Shown here: one piece after another, positions 10,624-19,944 of the stretch
Position numbering within the stretch: the first letter of the stretch is position 1
How the letters are laid out: every line of letters begins with the position of its first letter
Program-made: the position numbers and the translations under genes
Assembly: GCA_943788055.1 (NCBI GenBank)
Contig: CALSOU010000006.1
Location: forward strand, 1-64,000
Reading direction: 5' to 3'
Length of the DNA stretch: 64,000 nt
Source: an uncultured Saprospiraceae bacterium
GTDB taxonomy: Bacteria; Bacteroidota; Bacteroidia; Chitinophagales; Saprospiraceae
Notes under the pieces: model-generated
The model's database searches: none
What the model saw: the letters and a program-made list of their open reading frames with translations, nothing else
Told to the model about the DNA's origin: nothing

Positions 10624-10795
10624 TTTGTTAATATATCAATATTTATTTTTTTCAAGGTAGTCAGAGCCAGATAAATTGATATTTGACGGTGTTTGATTTA
10701 CAAACGGTCGATAAACAATGCAAAATTTATAGAAGTGTGTTTTTTTAAATGGAGTTATATTTCTAAGATTTTTTGAATCTCTCGAAATTTTGGAT

Positions 10796-10831
10796 AAAAA
10801 AATCTCACTTGACCGATGGTGTAGTGAGATT
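10796..10831 (-). terminator. Terminator downstream of the thiolase gene
   Basis: A perfect 9-bp stem (10801-10809 with 10823-10831, AATCTCACT/AGTGAGATT) is followed on the minus strand by seven T. It lies about 60 bp beyond the thiolase stop codon. Confidence 0.75.
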
Positions 10832-10889
10832 CTAAGGTTGTCTTGTGAAAAATAAAACAAACAATATAATTTAGTTTGTTTTGCTAGCT

Positions 10890-12068
10890 TTATATCTTTT
10901 TGACAATAAGGGCAGAAGCGCCTCCACCACCATTGCAGAGTGTTGCACAACCGATCTCGCCTGCTTTACTACCAAGTACATTTATCAGCGTTGTAACAAT
11001 TCTTGAACCAGAAGAACCTAGTGGATGACCGATAGAGACACCACCACCAAAAACATTTACCTTATCTCCGTCAATACCTAGCTCTTTATTGAATGCTAAA
11101 GGTACAACTGAAAATGCTTCATTTACTTCCCAATAATCAATATCAGATAATGACAAGCCTGCTCTTTCGATCGCTTTTGGAGCAGCAAGGGTTGGGGCAG
11201 TTGTAAACCACTCAGGTTCTTGTGCTGCATCAGCAAAGCCGATTACCTCCGCTATTGGTGTTAAACCATGTGCTTTTAGAGCATTCTCGGAAACTAGGAT
11301 CAATGCTGAAGCTCCGTCATTTAGAGTGGAGGAATTAGCTGCTGTAGCAGTTCCATCTTTATTGAAAGCTGGTCTTAATTGAGGAATTTTGTCAAATCTC
11401 ACTTTAGAATACTCTTCGTCACGATCAACGCGGATAGGGTCTTTTTTTCTTTGAGGAACCATCACAGGAATTATTTCCTTTTCAAATGCCAATGTTTCTG
11501 TTGATTCAGCAGATAGTTTATAGGATCTTATTGCGTAAGCATCCTGCTCCTCGCGTGAAATTCCATATTTTGTCGCAGTCTTGTCAGCGCTTTTTCCCAT
11601 CGCTTGATGGCTATACGCGTCCATAAGCCCATCTTTTTCCAGACCATCTACTATTGAACCTGCGCCATATTTGCGTCCCCATCTCATTTCTGGTACATAG
11701 AAAGGAATATTACTCATACTTTCCATTCCACCAGCAACAATGACATCGCCCATTCCTAACATAATTGACTGAGCTGCAAACATGATTGATTTCATGCCAC
11801 TTGCACAAACCTTATTGACGGTGGTACATGGTACGTTATAGCCTATTCCTGCACCAAGTGCCGCTTGTCTTGCTGGAGCTTGGCCAACATTTGCTTGACA
11901 AACATTTCCCATAAAGACTTCATCTACTTGATTGGCCTCTATACCTGATTTTTCAAGTGCACCTTTTATAGCGATAGAGCCGAGTTGCGGAGCGGTAAAA
12001 GACGAGAGTATTCCTCCAAAACTTCCTTGTGGAGTACGAACTGCTGATACGATATATACTTTATTCAT
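10890..12068 (-). CDS. Thiolase (acetyl-CoA C-acetyl/acyltransferase)
   Basis: This cytoplasmic enzyme condenses or cleaves acyl-CoA thioesters (acetoacetyl-CoA synthesis or beta-oxidation). The 392-residue length is typical. The nucleophile is C88 in KVCASGMKS, the catalytic His is H348 in GHPLGSSGSR, and the second Cys is C378 in CNGGGGA. NEAFS is also present. The pattern favours the biosynthetic acetyl-CoA acetyltransferase branch, but specificity cannot be fixed from sequence alone. The gene stands alone, with an exact -7 promoter element close upstream and a strong terminator downstream. Confidence 0.93.
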   Translation of the reverse strand: MNKVYIVSAVRTPQGSFGGILSSFTAPQLGSIAIKGALEKSGIEANQVDEVFMGNVCQANVGQAPARQAALGAGIGYNVPCTTVNKVCASGMKSIMFAAQSIMLGMGDVIVAGGMESMSNIPFYVPEMRWGRKYGAGSIVDGLEKDGLMDAYSHQAMGKSADKTATKYGISREEQDAYAIRSYKLSAESTETLAFEKEIIPVMVPQRKKDPIRVDRDEEYSKVRFDKIPQLRPAFNKDGTATAANSSTLNDGASALILVSENALKAHGLTPIAEVIGFADAAQEPEWFTTAPTLAAPKAIERAGLSLSDIDYWEVNEAFSVVPLAFNKELGIDGDKVNVFGGGVSIGHPLGSSGSRIVTTLINVLGSKAGEIGCATLCNGGGGASALIVKKI

Positions 12069-12088
12069 TTTGATTAGGGTTTAGACCC

Positions 12089-12096
12089 CAAAAGTA
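12089..12096 (-). promoter_or_regulatory. -7 promoter element for the thiolase gene
   Basis: Read on the minus strand this is TACTTTTG, an exact match to TAnnTTTG, about 21 bp upstream of the thiolase start. This implies a short leader. No well-spaced -33 TTTG is obvious. Confidence 0.45.
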
Positions 12097-12383
12097 ATCA
12101 ATGTTGATCTTTTCATTGAGCCAATTTGCGACCATCTTTGAAAAGAAAAGCATTTGTCTGACAATCTACGTATTATTTTAAGATGGTGGTTTCGTTATAT
12201 CTTTTGATATAATTCACAACGAACTTTCTAACAATCCAAAAGCAAGCTATCATTAGTGAAAAGATAAACACACATTCGTTAAAAATTCATTAATTTGCGC
12301 TAGTATTTATGAAATATCAGAGACGGCAACGTCAAGTTAGTAGGTACTTTATTAGTACTGACTACAAATCTAAACTAAGTCAT

Positions 12384-13508
12384 ATGAGAATTGTCCTTTT
12401 AATATTTTGCTTTGCTATTTACACTGGAGTATCTGCGCAGATTTCCCGTTCAGACCTTGAAAAAGAGACCAATAAAGGGACCGCGTTACTGAAAAATGGA
12501 AAGCTAGAAGATGCAATAGCCATCTTTAATGACATTCTAACACAGGACCCAACTGAAGGAAAGGCTCTATTGCTTAGAGCACGTACTAAGCATGAATTAG
12601 GTGCGTACAAGGGTGCGAAAAATGACTGTTTCACATATATGGATATATATGGTATCGATGAAGATGTGGCGGGTCTTTTAGGGAAGACTGAGATGGCTCA
12701 AGAAAACTATAAGCAAGCTTTAGCGTATTTGAAAGTTGCGATTATGTTCGATCCTGAGGGCGTCGAATATTTGATGGATCGTGCCGACATTTTCTATAAT
12801 TTGGGATTGGATGAACAAGCTTGTGAAGATTGGGATGTTGCAGTAGAAAATGGATCGGAAAGGGCACAGCGTTTAATGGAAGAAAATTGTCGAAAGTTTC
12901 TTCGCGAGAAGCAAGCGGAGATATCGGAGCGAGAGGCAGAAGCTGAGGCGAGAAGACGTGCTGAAAGACAGATGGAATCTGAACCAATGCGAGAAGATAC
13001 ATATATTCCAGAAGATTTATTAGATGAAAGTGATAGTATGACTGAGACAGACTCAACAACATACAATCAATCAGGAATGGAAAATACTGAAGAAACTGCA
13101 GGTCACAATGATGATAGTAGCGAGGTTGATTCAAGTTCATATGTCAAACAAGATCCAATAATGGAAGAAATTCCGGAAGTAACCTATCCCATAGACAATA
13201 GTGTTGAGGAGATTTTTATCGACGATGAATTGACAATCCTGATTTCAGATGGTATAGGCAGTCGAAAAGTAACAGAGATTCCTGACATATTAATACTGAG
13301 TGACAAAAGTGGTGAGGTTGTAGTAGATGTATGTATAGATAGATTGGGAAGAATACTAGACCCTAAACTTAATGAAGACCGCTCAACTATTAAGACGCCA
13401 TCGCTCGTATCATTGGCACTTAGAGAGAGTAGTAATTTTAGATTCGCAAGATCTTCGCGAAAGAACCATTGTGGCAGCATAACTTTTGTTATTACTGGAA
13501 GCGAGTAA
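12384..13508 (+). CDS. Periplasmic TPR protein with TonB-like C-terminal domain
   Basis: The frame opens at 12309, but the ATG at 12384 gives a clean signal peptide (MRIVLLIFCFAIYTGVSAQ), so it is the preferred start (374 residues). Two to three TPR repeats follow (LLKNGKLEDAIAIFNDIL, LLLRARTKHELGAYKGAKND, and a LGLDEQACEDW unit). Then comes a charged coiled coil (REKQAEISEREAEAEARRR) and an acidic Ser/Thr-rich linker. The last 70 or so residues (VVVDVCIDRLGRIL ... ITFVITG) look like the C-terminal domain of TonB-type energy transducers. There is no N-terminal TonB anchor. A scaffold role in the periplasm is inferred. It is followed directly, after 0 bp, by the acyltransferase gene, so the two are probably one operon. 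Confidence 0.78.
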   Translation: MRIVLLIFCFAIYTGVSAQISRSDLEKETNKGTALLKNGKLEDAIAIFNDILTQDPTEGKALLLRARTKHELGAYKGAKNDCFTYMDIYGIDEDVAGLLGKTEMAQENYKQALAYLKVAIMFDPEGVEYLMDRADIFYNLGLDEQACEDWDVAVENGSERAQRLMEENCRKFLREKQAEISEREAEAEARRRAERQMESEPMREDTYIPEDLLDESDSMTETDSTTYNQSGMENTEETAGHNDDSSEVDSSSYVKQDPIMEEIPEVTYPIDNSVEEIFIDDELTILISDGIGSRKVTEIPDILILSDKSGEVVVDVCIDRLGRILDPKLNEDRSTIKTPSLVSLALRESSNFRFARSSRKNHCGSITFVITGSE

Positions 13509-14276
13509 GTGATTGTGAAGAATATAATTGTATTTGTTCGATTCTTTTTGATAGGCGCAACTATGTCTATTTCCTTAGGTGTGTATCTTTTCTCAACGTT
13601 GTTTTCTCCACATACGAAGTCACGTGGTTTTCGATTGAGGCGAAATTGGGCGAAGCTTGGTTGTAGAATTTTAGGTATTAAGAACAAATTTGATGGTGTA
13701 GCAATTACTGCTCCCGCTATTTATGCAGTTAATCACAGATCACTTGTTGACCCAATGATAATTGCTCCACATATTGATGCTTTTGTAGTTTCGAAAGCAG
13801 AAGTTGAATCGTATCCAGTCTTAGGTTACGGAGCAGCACTGACCGGTATCGTGTTTGTCAAAAGGGAAGACAAATCTAGTCGATCGGCTACGATTCAAGC
13901 TATGTATGAAATCCTTGAAAGAGGAGACAACGTGATGATTTTCCCAGAGGGTACTACTAATCTACATCAACTTACTAAAACATATAAACTAGGTAGTTTT
14001 CGAGTTGCTGCCGATCTAGGAATTCCTGTTGTACCGGTTGTACTTGAGTACAGAGACAACAAAGATCTCTGGAACATTGATCATGTTCTTCCGCAGTTTG
14101 CGAAACAATTTGGTGTATGGAGAACACATACTAAGATGCATATTGGTCCACCATTTTTGGGCTCAGACCCAGAAAAACTGATGAAAGAAGTTAAAGAATA
14201 CACAGATGAAACTCTTGTTGCAATGCATGAAGGCTGGTCAACAATGGACTTTCACGAAAGAGATGATGAGGTGTAA
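13509..14276 (+). CDS. plsC: 1-acyl-sn-glycerol-3-phosphate acyltransferase (PlsC family)
   Basis: This membrane-bound enzyme transfers an acyl chain to lysophosphatidic acid in phospholipid synthesis. The 255-residue protein starts with a hydrophobic segment (about 5-35). Acyltransferase block I is NHRSLVDP (the NHx4D type). The acceptor-binding FPEGTT motif and the VPVVPVV-like block (GIPVVPVVLEY) follow in the usual order. The start is a GTG directly after the TAA of the TPR gene; a second in-frame GTG lies 6 bp downstream and an ATG at 13563 would remove the first membrane segment. The tight junction suggests co-translation with the upstream gene. Paralogues with other acceptors cannot be excluded. 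Confidence 0.85.
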   Translation: MIVKNIIVFVRFFLIGATMSISLGVYLFSTLFSPHTKSRGFRLRRNWAKLGCRILGIKNKFDGVAITAPAIYAVNHRSLVDPMIIAPHIDAFVVSKAEVESYPVLGYGAALTGIVFVKREDKSSRSATIQAMYEILERGDNVMIFPEGTTNLHQLTKTYKLGSFRVAADLGIPVVPVVLEYRDNKDLWNIDHVLPQFAKQFGVWRTHTKMHIGPPFLGSDPEKLMKEVKEYTDETLVAMHEGWSTMDFHERDDEV

Positions 14277-14448
14277 GTGTTGTTCCGCATAGTATTTGTT
14301 GCTCTATCTGCAATTTCTTAAGAATAGTTAAGGTTTTAGAGAAGAAGTTAATTGTAAGCTAAATTCAAATGTAAGGTGTCACTTTATTGGTTTGTCAATC
14401 GTCTATATTTCAAACCTTATTAATTAATCGCATTAAAAATCAATACAA

Positions 14449-14979
14449 ATGAAAAAGCTATTTCTTTTTGCGATGATGTTTGCAAGTGTATCCATCTTCG
14501 CTCAAAACGACAACAACGATAAGAACAAAAATAAAGCATCGAAGAAATTAAGTGCTTTTGAATTGCAAGCAACTAGAGGTGGGTTGTTTCCTGACCTTAG
14601 TTTGAATTTCTATCTGAAAGAAAGAACTATTTTGAAAGTTTCAGCTCTAAAAGCTGGATTTGTCAATTTCGGAGATGCTTCAAATAATTCTGCAGCTGAA
14701 ATGAGAACTTTTCTTGAGTTCAGAAAGCCAGTAGGGCAGAGAAAAGTGTTTTTATCTCACGGTCCTGAGGTAGGATATGCATACAAAAACGGTGAATTCG
14801 ATAACCATACTTTTCGCGTTGGTTACAATATTGGTGCAGGGTACCAAATCAACAAGCACTTTACAGCTGGTAGTTACATCAATCCTTACATTAGTGTAAA
14901 TGAATCTGGAGCTGATGTTCTACATGGTCGCTTATTTTCAGGCGCATTATCCAATATCTACTTAGCATATAGATTCTAA
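14449..14979 (+). CDS. Small outer-membrane beta-barrel-like protein
   Basis: The 176-residue protein has a signal peptide (residues 1-18, ending SIFAQ) and a short Asn/Lys-rich linker (NDNNDKNKNK). Alternating amphipathic strands follow and the protein ends in aromatic LAYRF, the pattern of small outer-membrane barrels. No named family is recognised. It is flanked by an upstream AT-rich region with a TATATTTC element and a downstream bidirectional terminator, so it is likely a single gene. Confidence 0.7.
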   Translation: MKKLFLFAMMFASVSIFAQNDNNDKNKNKASKKLSAFELQATRGGLFPDLSLNFYLKERTILKVSALKAGFVNFGDASNNSAAEMRTFLEFRKPVGQRKVFLSHGPEVGYAYKNGEFDNHTFRVGYNIGAGYQINKHFTAGSYINPYISVNESGADVLHGRLFSGALSNIYLAYRF

Positions 14980-14996
14980 GAAAAAAGCAAAAAACT

Positions 14997-15033
14997 AAAA
15001 AGAGGTAACATCAGATTGATGCTACCTCTTTTT
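14997..15033. terminator. Bidirectional terminator between the barrel gene and msrB
   Basis: A long stem pairs 14997-15007 with 15023-15033 (core AAGAGGTA/TACCTCTT) and continues through CATCA/TGATG with one bulged A. A-run and T-run flanks allow it to act on both strands. It sits between two convergent genes. Confidence 0.8.
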
Positions 15034-15047
15034 GATTTAGGATAACT

Positions 15048-15422
15048 TTATTTTTTAGGTACAAATTTCATCGAAATTGAGTTTACACAATGTCTAGTAT
15101 TCTTCTCAGTTAGTCGCTCACCTTTAAACACGTGTCCTAAATGACCTCCACAATTTTGGCAAAGAATTTCGACTCTTCTTCCATCCGCATCTGGTTCTTT
15201 CCTGACAGCACCCTCTATCTCGTCGTCGAATGCGGGCCAACCGCATCTGGCGTCAAATTTATCTTCACTTCTGTATAGTGGAGCTTCGCACCTTCGGCAG
15301 ATATATGTGCCATCTTCATACATTTTGTCATATTCTCCAGTAAAAGGTCTTTCAGTTCCTTTGTTCACAATAACTCTTTCCTCTTCTGTTGTTAACTTAT
15401 TATAATCTGTAGGGTTTTTCAT
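15048..15422 (-). CDS. msrB: Peptide-methionine (R)-S-oxide reductase
   Basis: This enzyme reduces the R epimer of methionine sulfoxide in proteins. The 124-residue cytosolic form has the zinc-binding cysteine pairs C42/C45 and C88/C91, a GWPAF motif, and the catalytic cysteine C112 in RHCVNSISM. There is no signal peptide. Its start codon overlaps the msrA stop by 1 bp (TAATG), so translation of the pair is coupled. Confidence 0.96.
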   Translation of the reverse strand: MKNPTDYNKLTTEEERVIVNKGTERPFTGEYDKMYEDGTYICRRCEAPLYRSEDKFDARCGWPAFDDEIEGAVRKEPDADGRRVEILCQNCGGHLGHVFKGERLTEKNTRHCVNSISMKFVPKK

Positions 15423-15958
15423 TAAACTGATGTTTTTATTCGATTACTAAATTTTTGTCGGACTTTATTGAGTTTTGGATTAATCACAACTTGACAGTAT
15501 CCTACATAGCTGTTTCGCTTATAGTAGTCTTGGTGATATACCTCAGCCTCATAGAAGCTAGTTGCTGGTTTTGCTTCAGTCACGATCGGATCTTCCCATA
15601 GGGCTTGACCAACTTCTTTAATAGACTGTTCAATTATGGGAAGTTCTTGTTCTTCTTTATAATATATTCCGCTTCGATATTGCGTTCCTTTGTCAGCTCC
15701 TTGACGATTCAAAGTAGTAGGATCATGTGCGGTCCAAAAGATCTCAAGAATTTCACTTAACGAAATAACCTCGTTATCGTAGATAATTTGGATTACTTCA
15801 TTATGACCTGAAGTGCCAGAACAAACATCTCTGTAGGTGGGGTTTTCGACATGTCCATCCATGTATCCTGGTGTTACAGAATGGATTCCTTCGATCATAT
15901 CGTACACTGCTTCAGTGCACCAAAAGCAACCACCACCGAGAGTAATAGTTTTTTTCAT
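15422..15958 (-). CDS. msrA: Peptide-methionine (S)-S-oxide reductase
   Basis: This enzyme repairs the S epimer of methionine sulfoxide. The catalytic GCFWC motif is at residues 10-14 (C11 the nucleophile). The conserved [25 protein letters not shown] block and the YHQDYY stretch follow. The 178-residue length is usual. It is the first gene of a two-gene operon with msrB, which together repair both epimers. No signal peptide is present, so the pair is cytosolic. Confidence 0.96.
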   Translation of the reverse strand: MKKTITLGGGCFWCTEAVYDMIEGIHSVTPGYMDGHVENPTYRDVCSGTSGHNEVIQIIYDNEVISLSEILEIFWTAHDPTTLNRQGADKGTQYRSGIYYKEEQELPIIEQSIKEVGQALWEDPIVTEAKPATSFYEAEVYHQDYYKRNSYVGYCQVVINPKLNKVRQKFSNRIKTSV

Positions 15959-16188
15959 ATTTAAAGTATTAATTTCCTACTTATAACATCAATTATTCTT
16001 GCAAGTTTTCGATATCACTTTTCTTAAGATATAATTTGCATATTTGCCAACCATGAATTTCTTTGGATTTTGCATTAATCTCAAATTAATTGTCTTTCTC
16101 ACCAACCCTTTCTTATTTCTTTTCGTCTCAGTGACCGTAACAGCTTTTACAAATTAAATAATCAAGCACATTTTAAATAATTGAGTTT

Positions 16189-17469
16189 ATGAAATCAATA
16201 AAATTTGTTTTTTTCCTTTTTTGCATTTCAAGTATATTTCTTACTTCTTGCCTTTCAGATGATTGCACTGAACAGCGGTCCTACACTCGTTTTGACCCAG
16301 TTTATATGACTAGCTCTGAATTTCGAATAGATATTCAGACAGAGAGCTTACGGTCTTTAGAGAATCCCGGACGAATGTATTTCTACGAGGATTATCTTTT
16401 TATAAATGAAAAAGGTCTAGGAATACATATTTATGATAACTCAGATCGCAATAATCCGAGTTTTGTAACTTTTTACAAAATTCCAGGAAACTTTGACATA
16501 TCAATCAAGGATGGATATTTGGTTGCTGATAATGTTATTGACTTGATAACTGTTGATATTCAAGATATTAATAATCCCGTAATAATTGACAGGATCAAAG
16601 ACTTTAAGGGTCGATATATTAACTGGGAGGATGAACCGAATCGAGTATATTGGGCCTATAGTGTGGCTTCGCCAATCAAGGAAGTGATCAATTGCTCAGA
16701 TGCCAATTTTGGATTTAATGATTTCTGGAGAGGGGAAGTTTTCTTTACAACCGACTTAGATTTTGGATCAGTGGTAAATTCTGAAACGTCTGGTGGAGGA
16801 AGCACTGGTTCTGTGGGAATCGGAGGAAGCACGTCTAGATTTACAATTATTGGCAACTATTTGTATATCGTAGATAATTATAATTTATTGACATTTGAAT
16901 TTCAAAGTGGTTCAGTACCGATATTACGAGCGACAAATAACTTAGGATGGGGTATTGAAACTATTTATCCTTTTCAAGATAAGCTCTTTATTGGCTCTAC
17001 ATCGGGAATGCATATTTATAGTATTTCAAATCCAGAAAGCCCTACTAGAATCAGTACTTTTCAGCATGCAAGAGCTTGTGATCCGGTTGTCGTAAAAGAC
17101 GATAAGGCATATGTGACCCTTAGAGATGGCCGTTTATGTGATGGTTTCTTGAATCAATTGGATGTGATTGATATCTCTGATATTACGGATCCAACTTTGA
17201 TTAAGTCCTATTCAATGAAAAATCCAAATGGAATGACTTTTAAGGATAATATCTTGTTTTTAAGTGAAAGTTCTTTTGGACTCAAAGCCCTTGATATTAC
17301 GGATAGTCAAAATATAAAGGAACTTGTTTGGAATAAAGAGATTTCTTCTACCGATTTGATTTATCTGGGTGACAACACATTAATGAGTATAGGTGCTACT
17401 GGATTCTATCAATATGACGTTAGTGATATTGAAGACATGAAGCAAATAAGCTATATACCTGTGCAGTAA
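16189..17469 (+). CDS. LVIVD-repeat beta-propeller lipoprotein
   Basis: The 426-residue protein has a lipoprotein signal with lipobox LTSC (C21). The mature part carries repeated LVIVD-type blades: DLITVDIQDINNPVIID, MHIYSISNPESPTRIS, LDVIDISDITDPTLI and LKALDITDSQNIKEL. Each is a strand plus an aspartate turn of a beta-propeller. A Gly/Ser-rich loop (SGGGSTGSVGIGGS) interrupts the middle. Such proteins are found on Bacteroidota outer membranes; the partner or ligand is unknown. No catalytic site is seen. Confidence 0.85.
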   Translation: MKSIKFVFFLFCISSIFLTSCLSDDCTEQRSYTRFDPVYMTSSEFRIDIQTESLRSLENPGRMYFYEDYLFINEKGLGIHIYDNSDRNNPSFVTFYKIPGNFDISIKDGYLVADNVIDLITVDIQDINNPVIIDRIKDFKGRYINWEDEPNRVYWAYSVASPIKEVINCSDANFGFNDFWRGEVFFTTDLDFGSVVNSETSGGGSTGSVGIGGSTSRFTIIGNYLYIVDNYNLLTFEFQSGSVPILRATNNLGWGIETIYPFQDKLFIGSTSGMHIYSISNPESPTRISTFQHARACDPVVVKDDKAYVTLRDGRLCDGFLNQLDVIDISDITDPTLIKSYSMKNPNGMTFKDNILFLSESSFGLKALDITDSQNIKELVWNKEISSTDLIYLGDNTLMSIGATGFYQYDVSDIEDMKQISYIPVQ

Positions 17470-17544
17470 AGCATTGATGGGCAGAGGACTTCGCCCAATA
17501 ATAAGCTCTCTCCTCAATTTTTTTGACCAATACAAATACATAGT

Positions 17545-18267
17545 ATGAAACAAACATTCTTAGCGTTAGTATGTCTACTAATGAGTTTTATGGGTTTTGC
17601 CCAAAGTGAATCAAGTGAGAATCTGAAAACGAAGGTATTTTTGAAAAATGGGTCTGTGTTGATAGCCGAATACAAATCATATGATCCCAACGGTGATTTG
17701 GTAATAATATTGAATGGTTCGGACTTCATTGTGCCAGCCAACGAGGTTAAGAAAATTGTCATGATGGGGTCATCGACAAAAGTAAATATCAACCGACTAG
17801 CAACGAAAAAGGTTTATCACAGAACAAATTTTGCATCTCTTTCAAATGGAAATGGAAATGGTATAAGTCTAAATTACAGTGCTTTATATCAGCATTCGCG
17901 GTGGTTGGGTGTTGGGTTAGGTGTAGGAATAGACAATTATTATTTTACACAAGGAAGAAACGTCTACCCATTATTTGTGGAATTTAGATCATACTTAGTA
18001 GACAGAAATTCATCTCCTTACGTTTCATTGAAAAATGGGTACGGTTTTATTTTTTTAGATGAAGATTTGGGACAAACAAAAACAAGGGGAGGAGTATTAA
18101 TTAATCCCACATTTGGATATCGTTTTGGATCCTCAGGGATCATGTTTGACGCATACCTAGGATTACGATTTCAAGATGCGGAATATGAGTTTTTTGATTC
18201 TTGGAGTTTCCGCCAGCAAGATATACAGTGGAATAGAGTAGAGATCGGTTTTGGTATTTCGTTCTAA
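17545..18267 (+). CDS. Exported protein with predicted outer-membrane barrel
   Basis: The 240-residue protein has a signal peptide (1-19, ending GFAQ). A short N-terminal domain resembles small beta-strand domains that read Lys-Asn-Gly turns (KVFLKNGSVLIAEYKSYDPNGD ... VPANEVKKIVM). A barrel-like region with alternating aromatic and glycine residues follows and ends in GFGISF, a typical terminal strand. It is 75 bp downstream of the LVIVD gene on the same strand and followed by a terminator, so the two could be co-transcribed. No specific function is recognised. Confidence 0.72.
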   Translation: MKQTFLALVCLLMSFMGFAQSESSENLKTKVFLKNGSVLIAEYKSYDPNGDLVIILNGSDFIVPANEVKKIVMMGSSTKVNINRLATKKVYHRTNFASLSNGNGNGISLNYSALYQHSRWLGVGLGVGIDNYYFTQGRNVYPLFVEFRSYLVDRNSSPYVSLKNGYGFIFLDEDLGQTKTRGGVLINPTFGYRFGSSGIMFDAYLGLRFQDAEYEFFDSWSFRQQDIQWNRVEIGFGISF

Positions 18268-18325
18268 TTCAATAAGTTATAATATGCGTAGCATGTCACA
18301 TTGACGTGAATATGCAGAAAGAAGA

Positions 18326-18370
18326 GTGGCTATCCATTACAAGGTAATGAGGTAGCCGCTTTTATTTTTG
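18326..18370 (+). terminator. Terminator after the 17545 gene
   Basis: A long imperfect hairpin pairs 18326-18340 with 18344-18359 (GTGGCTA..CATTAC and GTAATG..TAGCCGC) and is followed by a T-rich tract. Confidence 0.65.
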
Positions 18371-18379
18371 ATATACATA

Positions 18380-18410
18380 AGAAAAGCTTCCCCGGTATTT
18401 GAGGAAGCTT
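18380..18410 (-). terminator. Terminator after the CsgG-like gene
   Basis: An 8-bp perfect stem (AAGCTTCC 18384-18391 with GGAAGCTT 18403-18410) is followed on the minus strand by TTCTT. It lies about 80 bp beyond the minus-strand stop codon at 18493. Confidence 0.5.
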
Positions 18411-18492
18411 CGTGCGTTGAAAAAAATCATTAGTTTCTTCATGTTCAACGCGATTTCGTATTACTGTAGTTCGAAAACAATAGTTTAATAAG

Positions 18493-19623
18493 TTATTTGT
18501 ATTTTGTTGCATTGAATCCCATCGAGATTCCAAATTGATGACCTCTTTTTCCGGGAATCATAAAGGCATTTATCGGAATATTTAAGCGACCAGATTTTAA
18601 AGTTTTACCAACTCCAATTAGGAAGCCTGATCGGAGCGTGTATTCTCCGCGACTATCGAGACGAGTTGTTACATTTTCAGGCTGTTCTCCCGGATTATCA
18701 GCTAGATATTCATCAAGTTTGTTCCAACCTCCATCTGTACCAAAGAATCCCTGTGTTTCCTTCGCAGTTGAAATTACAGGCCCGAATGCAAATTCCCATC
18801 CATATCGATTACTTCTCAAGCCATTCAAAATACTAACACTCGGAATAAACTTTCCTTGATCAAGTCCTGTCACCATTGGGATGAACTCAAACAGTGCTTG
18901 GAAGTCACCTTCGTTTAGGTATTTGACTTCAAACTGGTATCCAAATTGAAACATAAAAGGATATGAATCAAATCCGCCTTCAGATCTAGGTGCTGAATAT
19001 ACCGTCCTGTTGTCTCCTGTCAGCATAGTGAAACCCATACGAGGTCCATTCAGATTTAGCTGATTAACGTCTGGGTAGTTGACCGAGCTTTCATAGTCAA
19101 ATGGTTGCGTCAATTTTGACATTACTTTTTCGTCTACTTCAAGGTCATACATCGACTTCAAGGTTAGACTGAGCATCATATGTATTTTGGTTTTAACTTT
19201 AATAAATTCGATGACCTCAGTCTTTTCAATTGTTTCAGTTTTGACGTCGATTAATCTCATGGTCACAATCGTAGTTTCTTCCAGAGCTTCGACACTACCA
19301 GTCAACATTTTTTCAGTTCCAAGAACTTTCGCAGCTTCAAGCATACAAATTTTACCGTAGCAGTTCTCAATACTGAAAGACTCTTGTTCTGCGATGTAAT
19401 TAACGTCATAGATATCCATTACTTGATACAAATCTAATTTTGTAATTTCAGTTCTAGCGATGCTACCCAGCTGTTCGGGAGATAATTCAAGTCCTTTACT
19501 ATCAATATTTAATACAGCAAGCACTGGAGATTGATTCTTTTGAGCGAAAGACCACAGTCCCATAGCTGATAAAACAAGAGTAAAGATTATCCGATTAAAA
19601 AGGTGTTGCGTTTTCATTTTCAA
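18493..19623 (-). CDS. CsgG/TolB-N-like domain fused to outer-membrane barrel-like region
   Basis: The 376-residue protein has a signal peptide ending SFAQ. Residues of about 30-155 resemble the alpha/beta domain of CsgG, TolB-N and related envelope proteins (VLAVLNIDSKGLELSPEQLGSIARTEI, VNYIAEQESFS, AAKVLGTEKMLTGSV, IVTMRLIDVKT). In these families the domain reads out a set of periplasmic assembly factors. The C-terminal half (about 190-376) has alternating strands, Gly-rich turns and ends GFNATKYK, suggesting a barrel or sheet. The specific partner is unknown. It is a single gene with its own promoter and terminator. Confidence 0.7.
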   Translation of the reverse strand: MKMKTQHLFNRIIFTLVLSAMGLWSFAQKNQSPVLAVLNIDSKGLELSPEQLGSIARTEITKLDLYQVMDIYDVNYIAEQESFSIENCYGKICMLEAAKVLGTEKMLTGSVEALEETTIVTMRLIDVKTETIEKTEVIEFIKVKTKIHMMLSLTLKSMYDLEVDEKVMSKLTQPFDYESSVNYPDVNQLNLNGPRMGFTMLTGDNRTVYSAPRSEGGFDSYPFMFQFGYQFEVKYLNEGDFQALFEFIPMVTGLDQGKFIPSVSILNGLRSNRYGWEFAFGPVISTAKETQGFFGTDGGWNKLDEYLADNPGEQPENVTTRLDSRGEYTLRSGFLIGVGKTLKSGRLNIPINAFMIPGKRGHQFGISMGFNATKYK

Positions 19624-19700
19624 TAGTTTGTGAATTAGTATGGTTTAAAATTTGGTTACACTAATCCGGTTAATATGATAATGTGTATTTGTTACTGGCT

Positions 19701-19708
19701 CAAAGTTA
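19701..19708 (-). promoter_or_regulatory. -7 promoter element for the CsgG-like gene
   Basis: On the minus strand this reads TAACTTTG, an exact TAnnTTTG match, about 78 bp upstream of the start codon. A -33 element at the expected spacing is not clear. Confidence 0.4.
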
Positions 19709-19944
19709 TCTTCAAACAGACATGAAAATTTTCGATTTTCGATAAAAACGCATTAAAAATTATACTATATGTAAACAAAACTTCTTGGATAGGGTGGGAT
19801 TTTGTGGTTGTAAATTATGTTACAAGGCTTTTACGAAGTTGGATAGATCAGATTTTTTTGAAACACAGTTTAATGGTAACAAAGAGAGAGTGCGTTGTCT
19901 GAATCTTATAAGTTGTTGATATATAGGAAATATACAAAGCGTAC

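Noticed and set aside
10636-10950. Minus-strand open frame between the giant protein and the thiolase gene
   Set aside because: It overlaps the thiolase 3' end and crosses the terminator hairpin; no signal of a protein family.
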